A stretch of DNA of 64,000 nucleotides from Paenibacillus_F sp047238265 (GTDB lineage Bacteria > Bacillota > Bacilli > Paenibacillales > NBRC-103111). The stretch spans positions 2,356,001-2,420,000 of the forward strand of contig NZ_JBDFMM010000001.1 of NCBI RefSeq assembly GCF_047238265.1, written 5' to 3'. Shown here one piece after another: positions 45,535 to 54,328 of this stretch (positions are counted from its first letter, which is position 1; every line of letters starts with the position of its first letter). Below the pieces are notes generated by a model. That model saw only the letters and a list, made by a program, of their open reading frames with translations. It was not told the origin of the DNA and ran no database searches. The position numbers and the translations under genes are program-made.

Positions 45535-46694
45535 ACGGTCGAGGTGAGGACTTGCATTCGGTTTTCAACAAGGAACGGGATCGGGAATCAGGAGAAGCCG
45601 GAAGAGTTCGTCCCGCTTCTCCAAGTAAGTACGAAACGGCGCGGCGGCAAACCGCTTTTCCGGTTATGCTCGGCGGCTTAATTCTTCTCCTGCTGCTTTC
45701 CGTAACGGCTGCCGTCATGCTCGGTTCCGTACGGATCGAACCGGTCACGGTATGGAAAATCGCTTTTTCGCACATGCCTGGACTCGGAAGCCTGATCGAG
45801 CAGGATTGGACGAAAGCGCAGGAGCATATTATCTGGAACATCCGCTTTCCGCGCGTCCTGCTCGGTGTTGTCGTCGGGGCCGGCTTATCCGCGGTGGGGG
45901 TAACGATCCAGGCGCTAATCCGCAATTCGCTCGGCGATCCTTACATACTCGGAGTATCGTCCGGTTCGTCGGTTGCGGCCACCCTTGTTCTCCTGTTCGG
46001 GGGATTCTCGTTCCTGGGTGCTTACGCGCTGCCGGTATCGGCCTTTATCGGCTCCCTTATCGCCATGGCGCTTGTGTTTACCTTCGCAAAGGTCGGAGGA
46101 CGCATTTCGACTACCCGGCTGCTGCTTGCGGGAACCGCCGTGGCGAGCATGATGTCGGCGTTTACGAGCTTCATCGTCACGATGGCGCCGAACGCCCAGG
46201 GCATCCGCTCCGTCGTTTACTGGCTGATGGGCAGTCTGGCCGGCGCCAAGTGGGAATATCTGACCGCACCGGCTCTGATTGTCGTGTCCGGCATTCTGTT
46301 CCTGCTCTTTCAGCACCGGGCCTTGAACGCTCTTCTCGTGGGTGAAGGAGCAGCGGGGACGATGGGAGTCAATGTGCCGGCGTTCCGGACCTGCCTGGTC
46401 ATCGTAACCGCGCTGATTACGGGAACGATCGTATCCGTCAGCGGTTCGATCGGTTTTGTCGGCCTGATGATCCCCCACATCGTCCGGCTGATGCTCGGCT
46501 CCGACCACCGCAAAGTGCTGCCGGTCAGCGTTCTGTTCGGGGCGGTCTATGTCATATGGGCCGACGTTCTGGCCCGGCTCGTACTTGCGCCGGAAGAACT
46601 GCCGATCGGTATCGTGACGGCGATTTGCGGCGGCCCGTTCTTCATCTGGCTGCTCCGCAGAAGCTCATACGCATTCGGAGGAACTTCAAAATGA
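45513..46694 (+). CDS. btuC: FecCD/BtuC family ABC permease
   Basis: A 393-residue inner-membrane permease of the iron-siderophore/B12 type with about ten helices. Typical segments are RFPRVLLGVVVGAGLSAVG, GDPYILGVSSGSSVAATLVL and GFVGLMIPHIVRLMLGSDHR. An unusual polar N-terminal extension of about 45 residues precedes the first helix. The start may be ATG 45513 or ATG 45531, where the leader ORF's stop overlaps. The riboswitch upstream argues for cobalamin or a cobalt-containing ligand. The stop overlaps the ATPase start as ATGA. Confidence 0.9.
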   Translation: MDSHQKMNGRGEDLHSVFNKERDRESGEAGRVRPASPSKYETARRQTAFPVMLGGLILLLLLSVTAAVMLGSVRIEPVTVWKIAFSHMPGLGSLIEQDWTKAQEHIIWNIRFPRVLLGVVVGAGLSAVGVTIQALIRNSLGDPYILGVSSGSSVAATLVLLFGGFSFLGAYALPVSAFIGSLIAMALVFTFAKVGGRISTTRLLLAGTAVASMMSAFTSFIVTMAPNAQGIRSVVYWLMGSLAGAKWEYLTAPALIVVSGILFLLFQHRALNALLVGEGAAGTMGVNVPAFRTCLVIVTALITGTIVSVSGSIGFVGLMIPHIVRLMLGSDHRKVLPVSVLFGAVYVIWADVLARLVLAPEELPIGIVTAICGGPFFIWLLRRSSYAFGGTSK

Positions 46695-47476
46695 ACCTGG
46701 AAGCGAATCGTCTTTCCCTGAGCATAGGGGGCAAGAAAATTCTCGATTCCGTTAATCTTGCCGTCCGCGAAGGCGAGTTTATCGGCCTGATCGGACCGAA
46801 CGGGAGCGGTAAATCAACCCTGCTTAAATCGCTCTACCGCGAGCTTAAACCGGATGCGGGACAAGTGTTTCTGGACGAGCGGGAACTGCTGGGCATGCCT
46901 TACAAAAAAGCGGCCGAACTTATGGCCGTCGTCAGCCAGGAATCATCCGTCGAGTTCGATTTCAGCGTCGCGGACATGGTTCTGATGGGGAGATACCCCC
47001 ACAAGAAATGGTACGAAAGCGATACGGAAGCGGACCTGGAAATATGCCGGGGGGCTCTGGAAACGGTCGGACTCCGTGAATTCGGAGAACGCAGCTTCGC
47101 GACCTTGTCCGGCGGCGAGAAGCAGCGGGTGCTTATCGCGCGTGCGCTGGCCCAGCAGGCGAAGTTGCTCATTCTGGACGAGCCGACGAACCATCTGGAT
47201 ATCCGCTACCAGCTGCAGATTATGGAGCTTGTCCGCTCGCTGGGAATCACGACGCTGGCCGCCCTTCACGATCTGAATATGGCGGCTTACTATTGCGACC
47301 GTTTATACATCATCAGCGAGGGGGAAATAGCGGCGGAAGGCACTCCCGAGGAGCTTCTGGTCCCTGCTGTTCTCCGGGACATATTCGGCGTACACGCCGA
47401 GGTGAACCGGCACGCCTTGACGGGCAAGCTCGTCATTACGTACTTGCCGGAATCTTTTTATAACGCCGGATTATAA
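46691..47476 (+). CDS. btuD: ABC transporter ATP-binding protein, FecE/BtuD type
   Basis: A 261-residue ATPase. Walker A is GPNGSGKST, the signature is LSGGEKQR, Walker B is LLILDEPTNHLD and the switch is ALHDLNMAAYYCDR. It drives the BtuC-type permease. ATG 46691 overlaps the permease stop; the frame upstream lies inside the permease gene. Followed 18 bases later by the binding-protein gene. Confidence 0.93.
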   Translation: MNLEANRLSLSIGGKKILDSVNLAVREGEFIGLIGPNGSGKSTLLKSLYRELKPDAGQVFLDERELLGMPYKKAAELMAVVSQESSVEFDFSVADMVLMGRYPHKKWYESDTEADLEICRGALETVGLREFGERSFATLSGGEKQRVLIARALAQQAKLLILDEPTNHLDIRYQLQIMELVRSLGITTLAALHDLNMAAYYCDRLYIISEGEIAAEGTPEELLVPAVLRDIFGVHAEVNRHALTGKLVITYLPESFYNAGL

Positions 47477-47493
47477 CGGACGGAGGAATTATT

Positions 47494-48511
47494 TTGAAAG
47501 ATATGCGATCTCTTAAACGTTTTTTATTCTTAGGGCTGGCTCTTGTTTGCCTGGCCGCCGCAAGCGCCTGCTCCGCATTCGATTCCACCAAAGAACTCGT
47601 ACCGAGAGGCGCTGCGGAGTCAGAAGGGACACACGCGGCAGCCGTAGAGCTGGAAAATATGGGGGAGAAGCTTCATTTTAAGGATGCGCCCAAACGGGCC
47701 GTGACTTTAAATCAGCATGCTACGGAAGTGATGCTTGCGCTCGGGCTGGAGAAAAACATGGCCGGCACCGCTTACCTGGACGATCAGATTCTTCCGGAGG
47801 CTGCAGGAAGCTTACAAACGGGTGCCCGTTCTCGCCAAAACCTACCCGTCCAAGGAAGTTTTTGCGGAGGCCGCTCCGGATTTTGCCTATGCGGGCTGGA
47901 AAAGCGCGTTTACGGAGAAAACTCTGGGCACCCGGGGAGAGCTGGCCAAACAGGGGATTCAGACCTATGTGCAGGAATCTTCCAATAAAGCGGCTCCGAC
48001 TTTGGACGATGTATATGAGGATATTTTGAACATCGGCCGCATTTTCAGGGTAGAAGCAAAGGCAAATGAGCTCGTGGACGGCATGAAGCAGCGCTTAAAA
48101 GACATTCAGGAGCAAATCGGCACGGTCGGGACACCTCAGAAGGTGTTCATTTACGACAACGGCGAAGATAAAGCTTTTACGGCGGCCAATACTTACATTA
48201 CGAGCCTGATTAACATGATCGGCGGCAAAAATATTTTCGACGATATTCAGAAAAGCTGGGTCGAAGTCAGCTGGGAAGAGGTGGTCAGCCGCAACCCGGA
48301 CGTCATTGTGATCATGGATTACGGCGATACGCCGGTAGAGAAGAAGAAAGAGCTTCTCCTGGGCAAAAGAGAGCTGGCCGATATTCCGGCCATTAAGAAC
48401 CGGCGCCTGCTCGTTCTTCCTCTGTCGGCCGCTTCCGAAGGAATCCGCGCCCCGATCGCCCTGCAGACGCTGGCGGAAGGGTTATACCCGGATAAAGTAC
48501 ATAAAAAATAA
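47494..48511 (+). pseudogene. btuF: BtuF-like substrate-binding lipoprotein, single-base frameshift
   Basis: Starts at TTG 47494 behind CGGAGGAATT. The signal peptide ends in a lipobox with Cys 26, followed by the usual family-8 binding-protein opening (FKDAPKRAVTLNQHATEVMLALGLE). The first frame is good through DQILPE; the second frame is good from LQEAYKRVPVLAK to the stop at 48511. Skipping one G at 47800 joins them into a protein of about 338 residues, normal for the family. No other damage is seen. The extra base sits in GAG|G|CTG. Likely binds cobalamin or a siderophore for the permease upstream. Either a sequence error or a recent mutation. Confidence 0.85.
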
Positions 48512-48651
48512 ACGGGTCTCTTCCTGCCGGATCTTCGGGCATGGCCATTCCCGGTGTTCGGTCAGATGCAGCGTGAACACGGAAGGTTTGCTTTGAGCTT
48601 TTCATATCGTGTATCCCTTTGGATCCGACTGACTGTAACGGAAAGAACTCT

Positions 48652-48674
48652 GCCCCTGTAAAGGGGCTTTTTTT
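48652..48674 (+). terminator. Intrinsic terminator of the B12 importer operon
   Basis: GCCCC and GGGGC around TGTAAA, then TTTTTTT. The remaining bases between 48512 and 48805 hold no gene. Confidence 0.8.
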
Positions 48675-48805
48675 GTGCGGTGCAAGCGGGCTTTGATAAC
48701 CGGGAAGTGATTTAAGAAAGTTTTAATAGATGCTTCATAAGGGGTTTATTTTTTTTGCCTATGATGACAGTGGCGGTTAAATACGAAGGATTCAGGAGGA
48801 AGAAC

Positions 48806-49702
48806 ATGAACAAAAAATGGCTGGTGTTGGGCAGTGTAATCGGAATCAGCAGTCTTATGATGGTCACGACGGGAATCAGCGCCATGGCGGGAACTTCGGG
48901 ATATGACGCCTACAAGTCCGCGTTGAAAAATTCCAAGACAGTCAAAAGCGTCACAGTTCAGGCAGCGGGATCTTTAAGGGACAACGGGAACGTGGCTCTG
49001 AGTGCGAACGGGACGTTTAAAATGAGCCGTGAAGGAGGTTCGGCAAGCGGCACGGGTGAAGTCTCGGTCGGCGGAACGAAACAAATGCTTCAATTTTACA
49101 AGCAGGGCGAGCAAGCGATCTTTAAACCGGGAAGCGGAGATGTGTATTATGTCAAAGATACGGGGAGTGAAACGCACAAGCGCTTTAAAGGCAACGGTGA
49201 AAATGAAATGCCGCAGCACGTGGAAACCGTGGTGGACGCGCTGGTCGGCAATCTGAAAGATTATGTCGCCGTCGATGTGAAAGAGGACGGAAGCAAGCGC
49301 GTGTCGGCGGAGCTGGACGGCGCTCAGCTGCCCGCAGTCGTTCAGGCGATTGCGCCGGTCGTCATCAAGCAGGCGTCCAAGGAGCACGGAGAGCCGGAGA
49401 AGAAAACCGGCGCGGCGGATACCCCGTTCGACAGCGGGTTTCTGAAGGATGCCGCACCCGGGCTGACCGCGGATATTCGCCTGGAGAAGGTGGCCGTTAA
49501 CGCGACGATCAGCCCGTCGAATTATATCCGGCACCAAGAAGCGGAGCTGACTATATCCGGTAAGGACGCCGGGGGCAAGACTCATCAGGTTGTCGTGCAT
49601 CTGCAGGCGGATCTGTCCGGATATGACGGCACTACGCCGGATACGGTGGATCTGAACGGCAAAAACGTTCAGAAAGTACAGTCGGAGCACAGGAACAAAT
49701 GA
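48806..49702 (+). CDS. Exported protein of unknown function
   Basis: A 298-residue protein with an N-terminal signal peptide or anchor (WLVLGSVIGISSLMMVTTGISAMA). The mature part is rich in beta-forming segments (SVTVQAAGSLRDNGNVALSA, GTGEVSVGGTKQMLQFYKQG) that resemble lipoprotein-type or outer-surface beta-sandwich folds. I do not recognise the family. ATG 48806 is chosen for the AGGAGG seven bases upstream. The ABC exporter and two-component genes follow about 100 bases later, so it may belong to the same response module. Confidence 0.6.
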   Translation: MNKKWLVLGSVIGISSLMMVTTGISAMAGTSGYDAYKSALKNSKTVKSVTVQAAGSLRDNGNVALSANGTFKMSREGGSASGTGEVSVGGTKQMLQFYKQGEQAIFKPGSGDVYYVKDTGSETHKRFKGNGENEMPQHVETVVDALVGNLKDYVAVDVKEDGSKRVSAELDGAQLPAVVQAIAPVVIKQASKEHGEPEKKTGAADTPFDSGFLKDAAPGLTADIRLEKVAVNATISPSNYIRHQEAELTISGKDAGGKTHQVVVHLQADLSGYDGTTPDTVDLNGKNVQKVQSEHRNK

Positions 49703-49810
49703 CAGGGCAAGAACGGCTAAACGAGACGCACATTGTTTCGTCCGCAGCGGATGGACGCGGGTTACTGGCGTCCGCCGACTACCGGACGGGAAAGGAAGTG
49801 AAATTTACCG

Positions 49811-50551
49811 ATGCAGCTTATTCTGGAAGTCAGCGGTTTAACGAAGCAATACCGCGGGAGCGGACGCGGAGTCAGAGAGGTCAGCCTGCGGCTGGAAGCC
49901 GGCGACGTCTACGGACTGCTCGGTCCGAACGGAGCGGGAAAGACGACGCTCCTCAAGCTGGTCACGGGGCTGATCCGGGCGGACGGCGGCACGGTCACCT
50001 TGTTCGGCGTCGACAGGGCTCTGCGGCACGGGCAGGCGATGGAGAATGTCGGCTGCATGATCGAATCGGCCGACTTTCCGGATTTTCTGACGGCTTGGCA
50101 GTATCTCCGCCAGTCCGCACGCTTCTACCCGGGGGTGACGGGACAGCGGATGGAGGAGGTGCTGGATACCGTCGGCCTGCTTCACGTCCGGCATGAGAAA
50201 ATTAAGGGCTTCTCGGCAGGCATGAAACAAAAGCTGGCCTTGGCCGCCGCTGTCATGCCGGGGCCCAAGCTTGTGCTGCTGGATGAGCCGACGAACGGTC
50301 TGGATATCGAGGGGATCGTGATGTTCCGCAGCCTGATCCGCAAAATGTCGGCGGAAGAGGGAACTTCGTTCCTTATTTCCAGCCATATGATCCACGAGCT
50401 TGAGCAGCTTTGCAGCCGGGCGGGAATTCTTGCCGGCGGCAGCTTGAAGAGAGAAGGAGATCTCTCGGATCTGGTGCCGGAAGGCGGGACGCTCGAAAGC
50501 TTTTACATGACGGAAATCCGTGATAGGGAAGGAGAGCTTCAAGATGCATAG
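49811..50551 (+). CDS. ABC transporter ATP-binding protein, BcrA-like
   Basis: A 246-residue ATPase. Walker A is GLLGPNGAGKTT, the signature is FSAGMKQKLALA, and Walker B is LVLLDEPTNGLD. The FSAGMKQ form and following C-terminal region are typical of bacitracin/lantibiotic-type exporters (BcrA, NatA). RBS AAGGAAGTGAAATTTACCG precedes the ATG. It overlaps the permease gene by eight bases. With the two-component system downstream it forms a likely cell-envelope-stress or peptide-antibiotic defence unit. Confidence 0.87.
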   Translation: MQLILEVSGLTKQYRGSGRGVREVSLRLEAGDVYGLLGPNGAGKTTLLKLVTGLIRADGGTVTLFGVDRALRHGQAMENVGCMIESADFPDFLTAWQYLRQSARFYPGVTGQRMEEVLDTVGLLHVRHEKIKGFSAGMKQKLALAAAVMPGPKLVLLDEPTNGLDIEGIVMFRSLIRKMSAEEGTSFLISSHMIHELEQLCSRAGILAGGSLKREGDLSDLVPEGGTLESFYMTEIRDREGELQDA

Positions 50552-51290
50552 ATGGAAAGCGGGTTATGTGAACGAGCTTTATTTACTGCTGTACCGGAAA
50601 AAAACCGTCATCTTCGCGGCTGTCTCCGTTCTGCTTCCCGTTCTGTTTGCCGTCTCGTTACAGGCGCTTGGACCTCTGCTGGGATCGATGGCGCTCGGCA
50701 GCTCTTTTCCCGTACAGATGCTGAGTATCTATACGGCATTGTGGATTCCGCTCTTTATCGTGATGCTTACGGGCGACCAGTTTCCTCACGAAGACGCTTC
50801 AAGAACGCTTAAACTCGCTTTTCTGCGTCCCGGCACGCGCTTTCACGTTTTTACCGCGAAGGCGGCCGCCCAGGGAACGGCGGTGGCGCTGCTGCTGGTT
50901 CTGCTCTTCGCGGTCACGCTGCTGTGCGCGATGTTCGCGGGAACGCCCCTCGGCATAGACGATAGCCTGGCTGCGGCCAAAGCGTATGCCGCCGCGTTTG
51001 CCGCGATGACCGCCCTGTCGGCCGTATTTGTTTTGGCCGCACAGTTTTTCAAAAGCGCCAGCGGATTCGTCGTCTTCGCCATCGCCTTGTATGCGGCGGC
51101 TAAGCTGGCGCCGTTCCTTTTTCAGCCGTTTCCCGCGTTCTCACCGGTGTCTTACACGGATTGGCATCTACTCTGGCTGAATGACGGGGTTCCGGCGGGA
51201 AGACGGATGACGGCTTCATTGTTTCTGCTTTCAAGCAGCCTCTTGTTTTTTGCCCTCGGGTATTATAAATTTGATCGAAAAGAAGTGTGA
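50544..51290 (+). CDS. ABC-2 type permease (BcrB/NatB-like)
   Basis: A 248-residue membrane protein with six helices. It lacks the large extracellular domain of BceB permeases, so it is the simpler ABC-2 type. The pattern is a short cytosolic start, one helix (VIFAAVSVLLPVLFAVSLQAL), a long loop, then paired helices. ATG 50544 is chosen for GGGAAGGAGAG upstream. It partners the ATPase before it; the histidine kinase gene starts 16 bases after the stop. Confidence 0.82.
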   Translation: MHRWKAGYVNELYLLLYRKKTVIFAAVSVLLPVLFAVSLQALGPLLGSMALGSSFPVQMLSIYTALWIPLFIVMLTGDQFPHEDASRTLKLAFLRPGTRFHVFTAKAAAQGTAVALLLVLLFAVTLLCAMFAGTPLGIDDSLAAAKAYAAAFAAMTALSAVFVLAAQFFKSASGFVVFAIALYAAAKLAPFLFQPFPAFSPVSYTDWHLLWLNDGVPAGRRMTASLFLLSSSLLFFALGYYKFDRKEV

Positions 51291-51305
51291 ACGGAGAAAA
51301 AGCTT

Positions 51306-52785
51306 ATGTCTATCCGTTTCAAGCTGCTGCTGTCGTATGCCGCGATGCTCGTTATTCCGCTCGTGATGATGCTCATAACGGCGATGCTTCTCGTCGTGGT
51401 GTTCCGCGGAGATTTGCAGTCGCTTAAAGACCAGTACGGTGAAGGTGAAGGCCGCTTCGAGAACCGCAGCATCGAGCGGCTGCTCAAAGAAATAAAACGA
51501 ACCACGGAAATTGACCCCGCGGCATGGACGGATACGTCTTATCTGGCGGAAATCGACGGGGAACTGCAGCGGAACCAGTCTAATCTGATTCTGCGCAAAG
51601 GCGGGGAAATTGTGTATGCGGCAGCCTCTTTTCCATATCCGCAGTCTGCTTAAGAACCTGCCGGCTTATGAAAAGCCGGGGAACGTGAAGATGTCCAAAC
51701 CCGAACGGATGGACAAACAGCTTGTCGAAGTTTTTCATGCGGATTTTAAATTTGAAGACGGGCAGAAAGGCAGCCTCTTCGTTGTGACGGCCGTAAGTCC
51801 GTTCGTCACATTCGCCCGGAAGTTTTTCCCGATCTTGTTTATCGCCTTAATCGTCATTCTCATTCTCACGCATACGCTGCTTACCTATTTCGTGTCCCGG
51901 AGTATTATTAAACCCCTGAACACGCTGAAAGCCGCCATGAAGCGGATAGAGGCCGGAGATTTGGATTCCCGGGTCGTGCCGGCAGGCAAAGATGAAATCG
52001 GCGAACTCAGCGCAGCCTTCGAGCAGATGAGAGTGAAGCTTAAGGATTCCATCCAGACGCAGCTTCAATATGAAGAAAACCGCAAAGAGCTTATCTCGAA
52101 TATTTCCCACGATATCCGGACTCCGCTGACGGCGATACGGGGGTACGTGGAAGGGCTGGGAGACGGAATTGCGGATACCGAGGAGAAACGGGAGAAATAC
52201 ATCGGCATCATTACCTCCAAAGCGGAGGAGATGGATCACCTGATCGACGAGCTGTTTCTCTACTCCAAACTCGATTTAAACCGGCTGCCGTTCAATTTCG
52301 AAAGAGTCGATCTGCACGCGTTTATTGAAGATTTATCTTCGGAGCTGGAGTTCGAACTCAGCAAACAAGGCATCCGGTACTCGGCTGATATCAGGCTGAA
52401 ACCGCACACGGAGCTGATAATAGACCGGGATAAAATCAAGCGTGTTTTCGTAAATATTGTCGACAACAGCGTCAAATATATGAATAAACCCGATAAACGG
52501 ATCGGGCTGAAGGTTGTGGAAGCCGGGCAGGAAGTCCAAATCGAACTGACCGACAATGGCCGGGGCATCGATGCCGAATCTCTTCCGTATATTTTCGAGC
52601 GGTTTTACCGGGCGGACCCGTCGCGCAACAGCGATACCGGAGGCAGCGGCTTAGGGTTAGCCATTTCCAAGCAGATTATCGACGGACACGGGGGCTCAAT
52701 CCGGGCTGACAGTCTGCCTGACGAGGGCAGCCGCATTACGATCCTGCTTCCGATCCGAACGAATAAAGAGAGTGATGTCTTATGA
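51306..52785 (+). pseudogene. Two-component sensor histidine kinase, single-base frameshift
   Basis: The first frame (from ATG 51306) gives a membrane helix near residues 9-34 and an extracellular region, then a stop at 51651-51653. The second frame supplies the rest: a second helix (PILFIALIVILILTHTLLTYF), HAMP, a phospho-acceptor helix with NISHDIRTPLTAIRGY, and an ATPase domain (NSVKYMN, GSGLGLAISKQIIDGHGG). Skipping T at 51645 joins PQ to LLKNLPAY and gives about 492 residues, normal for this class. The extra base sits in CAG|T|CTG. The kinase would phosphorylate the regulator encoded next. Either a sequence error or a recent mutation. Confidence 0.85.
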
Positions 52786-53468
52786 AATCCATATTGATCG
52801 TGGAAGATGAGCGGCTTATAGCCGAACTGCAGAGAGACTACCTGGAGGTTCACGGATTCCGGGTCGAAATCGCGGAGGACGGGGAGCGGGGACTGCGTCT
52901 CGGCTTGACCGGAGAGTACGATCTTATTCTCCTGGATCTGATGATTCCCCGTATCGGCGGCTTTGAGGTGTGTAAGAAAATCCGGGAAGAAAGGGACATT
53001 CCGATCCTGATGGTTACCGCCAAAAAAGAAGACATCGACATTATCCGTGGACTGGGCCTCGGGGCGGACGATTACATTACAAAGCCCTTCAAGCCCGCGG
53101 AACTCGTCGCCCGGGTGAAGGCGCATCTGGCCCGTTACGAGCGGCTGATCGGCCCTCCGAAAAAGAAGGAGGAAGTGTCCATCCGGGAGCTTGTGATCCA
53201 TTCCGATTCCCGCCGGGTTTTTCTGCGCGGCCGTGAAATTACCCTTACTACGAAGGAGTTCGATCTTCTCTCGTTTCTCGCGCGCAACCCTAACCGGGTG
53301 TTCAGCAAGGATCATCTTTTCGAAAAATTGTGGGGCATGAATTCACTCGGCGATTCTCAGACGGTTACGGTCCATATCCGGAAGCTGCGGGAGAAAATCG
53401 AGCTGGATTCTTCGAAATCCGAGTATATCGAGACCGTTTGGGGAGCGGGCTACCGCTTCCGCTTATGA
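52782..53468 (+). CDS. OmpR/PhoB family response regulator
   Basis: A 228-residue regulator. The receiver has Asp 52 as phosphorylation site (DLILLDLMIPR) with E8-D9 and the conserved Lys in DDYITKPF. The C-terminal winged helix contains LTTKEFDLLSFLARNPNRVFSK and ends VWGAGYRF. ATG overlaps the kinase stop as ATGA. It probably controls the ABC exporter and exported-protein genes upstream. Confidence 0.95.
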   Translation: MKSILIVEDERLIAELQRDYLEVHGFRVEIAEDGERGLRLGLTGEYDLILLDLMIPRIGGFEVCKKIREERDIPILMVTAKKEDIDIIRGLGLGADDYITKPFKPAELVARVKAHLARYERLIGPPKKKEEVSIRELVIHSDSRRVFLRGREITLTTKEFDLLSFLARNPNRVFSKDHLFEKLWGMNSLGDSQTVTVHIRKLREKIELDSSKSEYIETVWGAGYRFRL

Positions 53469-53483
53469 GCGGGTAGCAAGTAC

Positions 53484-53512
53484 AGCAGGCGGGGCTGGGG
53501 CCCTGCTTTTTT
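53484..53512 (+). terminator. Probable terminator after the response regulator
   Basis: AGCAGG and CCCTGCT flank a G-rich loop, followed by TTTTTTG. The stem is imperfect. Confidence 0.5.
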
Positions 53513-53620
53513 GCTGTTCGGAACAAATAGCCGGAGCGGCTCCATTCTTTTCTTTATACGGCCGCACTCACTATGAAAATATTCGGGGCAGATTACCGGG
53601 CGAACAAAAACAGAAACTTT

Positions 53621-53645
53621 GTTTCAAAAAATTGACCCAGGGTAA
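53621..53645 (+). promoter_or_regulatory. Sigma-B type promoter
   Basis: GTTTCA (53621-53626) and GGGTAA (53640-53645) with a 13-base spacer match the Bacillus sigma-B consensus GTTTnn-N12-15-GGGWAW. It lies about 50 bases before the ribosome site of a GsiB-like gene, the classic sigma-B target. Confidence 0.75.
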
Positions 53646-53708
53646 ATAAGACATAGGCAACGCCACAACGCCAAAAAATAATTCAATACCTATAAGGAGT
53701 GATTCAAA

Positions 53709-54020
53709 ATGGCACGTAATGACGACAACAAAATGAGCCGTGAAGAAGCAGGACGTATGGGTGGAGAAGCAACCTCCAAGAACCACGATAAAGATTTTTA
53801 TCAGGAAATTGGTGAAAAAGGCGGAGAAGCCACTTCCCGTAATCATGACAAAGAGTTCTATCAAGAAATCGGTCAAAAAGGCGGAGAAGCCCGCGGCAAT
53901 AACGGAAACAGCGGGAATGGCGGCAACAGCGGTAACAGCGGAGGCGACGGCAAAATGAGCCGTGAGGAAGCCGGACGCAAAGGCGGCGAAGCAAGAGCCC
54001 GCCAGCGTGACCGCGATTAA
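53709..54020 (+). CDS. GsiB-like KGG-repeat stress protein
   Basis: A 103-residue, highly hydrophilic protein built from repeats of about 20 residues: MSREEAGRMGGEATSK, FYQEIGEKGGEATSR, FYQEIGQKGGEARG, then a Gly/Asn/Ser linker and a final MSREEAGRKGGEARAR. This is the KGG or GsiB hydrophilin repeat linked to desiccation and general stress tolerance. It should be cytosolic and largely disordered. RBS ATAAGGAG lies 9 bases before the ATG. The sigma-B type promoter upstream supports a general stress role. Flanked by a strong terminator. Confidence 0.93.
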   Translation: MARNDDNKMSREEAGRMGGEATSKNHDKDFYQEIGEKGGEATSRNHDKEFYQEIGQKGGEARGNNGNSGNGGNSGNSGGDGKMSREEAGRKGGEARARQRDRD

Positions 54021-54070
54021 TCTTGAAGCTGAACATCGGACAAGCAAGATCCCTATCACATAAGTTATGG

Positions 54071-54104
54071 AAAAAGCCCGCCGGAATCCCGGCGGGCTTT
54101 TTTA
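54071..54104 (+). terminator. Strong intrinsic terminator
   Basis: AAAGCCCGCCGG (54073-54084) and CCGGCGGGCTTT (54089-54100) around AATC, then TTTTAG. Confidence 0.95.
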
Positions 54105-54181
54105 GTTATAGCTAATCTTACCCTTTCTTTTTGGCCGAGGCCGTATATAATAAAAAGCAATCAATTCAGGAGGTGTCGTTC

Positions 54182-54280
54182 ATGCAAAAAACTCAAATGA
54201 AAACCCCGCAAAGAAAAGAACAAACAACCAAAAAAGTGGGGAAGACGGCACGAACGCAAAGCTTACCGGTGAGCGGATAA
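54182..54280 (+). CDS. 32-aa leader peptide candidate before the MFS exporter
   Basis: ATG 54182 follows CAGGAGGTGTCGTT, a very strong ribosome site, and a TATAAT at 54146-54151 gives it its own promoter. The product is rich in Lys, Gln and Thr (QKTQMKTPQRKEQTTKK). It has no family that I recognise. It ends 48 bases before the exporter start and its codons overlap one arm of a set of competing stems, which suggests translational attenuation. Confidence 0.5.
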   Translation: MQKTQMKTPQRKEQTTKKVGKTARTQSLPVSG

Positions 54281-54322
54281 GTGAATACACAACGTGACGT
54301 GCCGTCTGCCTGAAAGGCGGAC
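54244..54322 (+). promoter_or_regulatory. Competing stems between leader peptide and exporter
   Basis: GACGGCACG (54244-54252, within the leader codons) pairs perfectly with CGTGCCGTC (54298-54306). The overlapping GTCTGCCT (54304-54311) pairs with AGGCGGAC (54315-54322), which holds the probable ribosome site of the exporter. Pairing one stem weakens the other. A ribosome stalled in the leader could thus change exporter translation. Confidence 0.5.
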
Positions 54323-54328
54323 AGGTTC

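Noticed and set aside
51630..51660. Programmed +1 frameshift in the histidine kinase gene
   Set aside because: The stop codon two codons after the shift point is suggestive, but there is no slippery codon or internal Shine-Dalgarno sequence as in prfB, and three unrelated genes carry the same kind of extra base.
53709..54020. Tandem repeats as a possible CRISPR or satellite array
   Set aside because: The repeats are in frame and encode the KGG hydrophilin motif; there are no uniform spacers.
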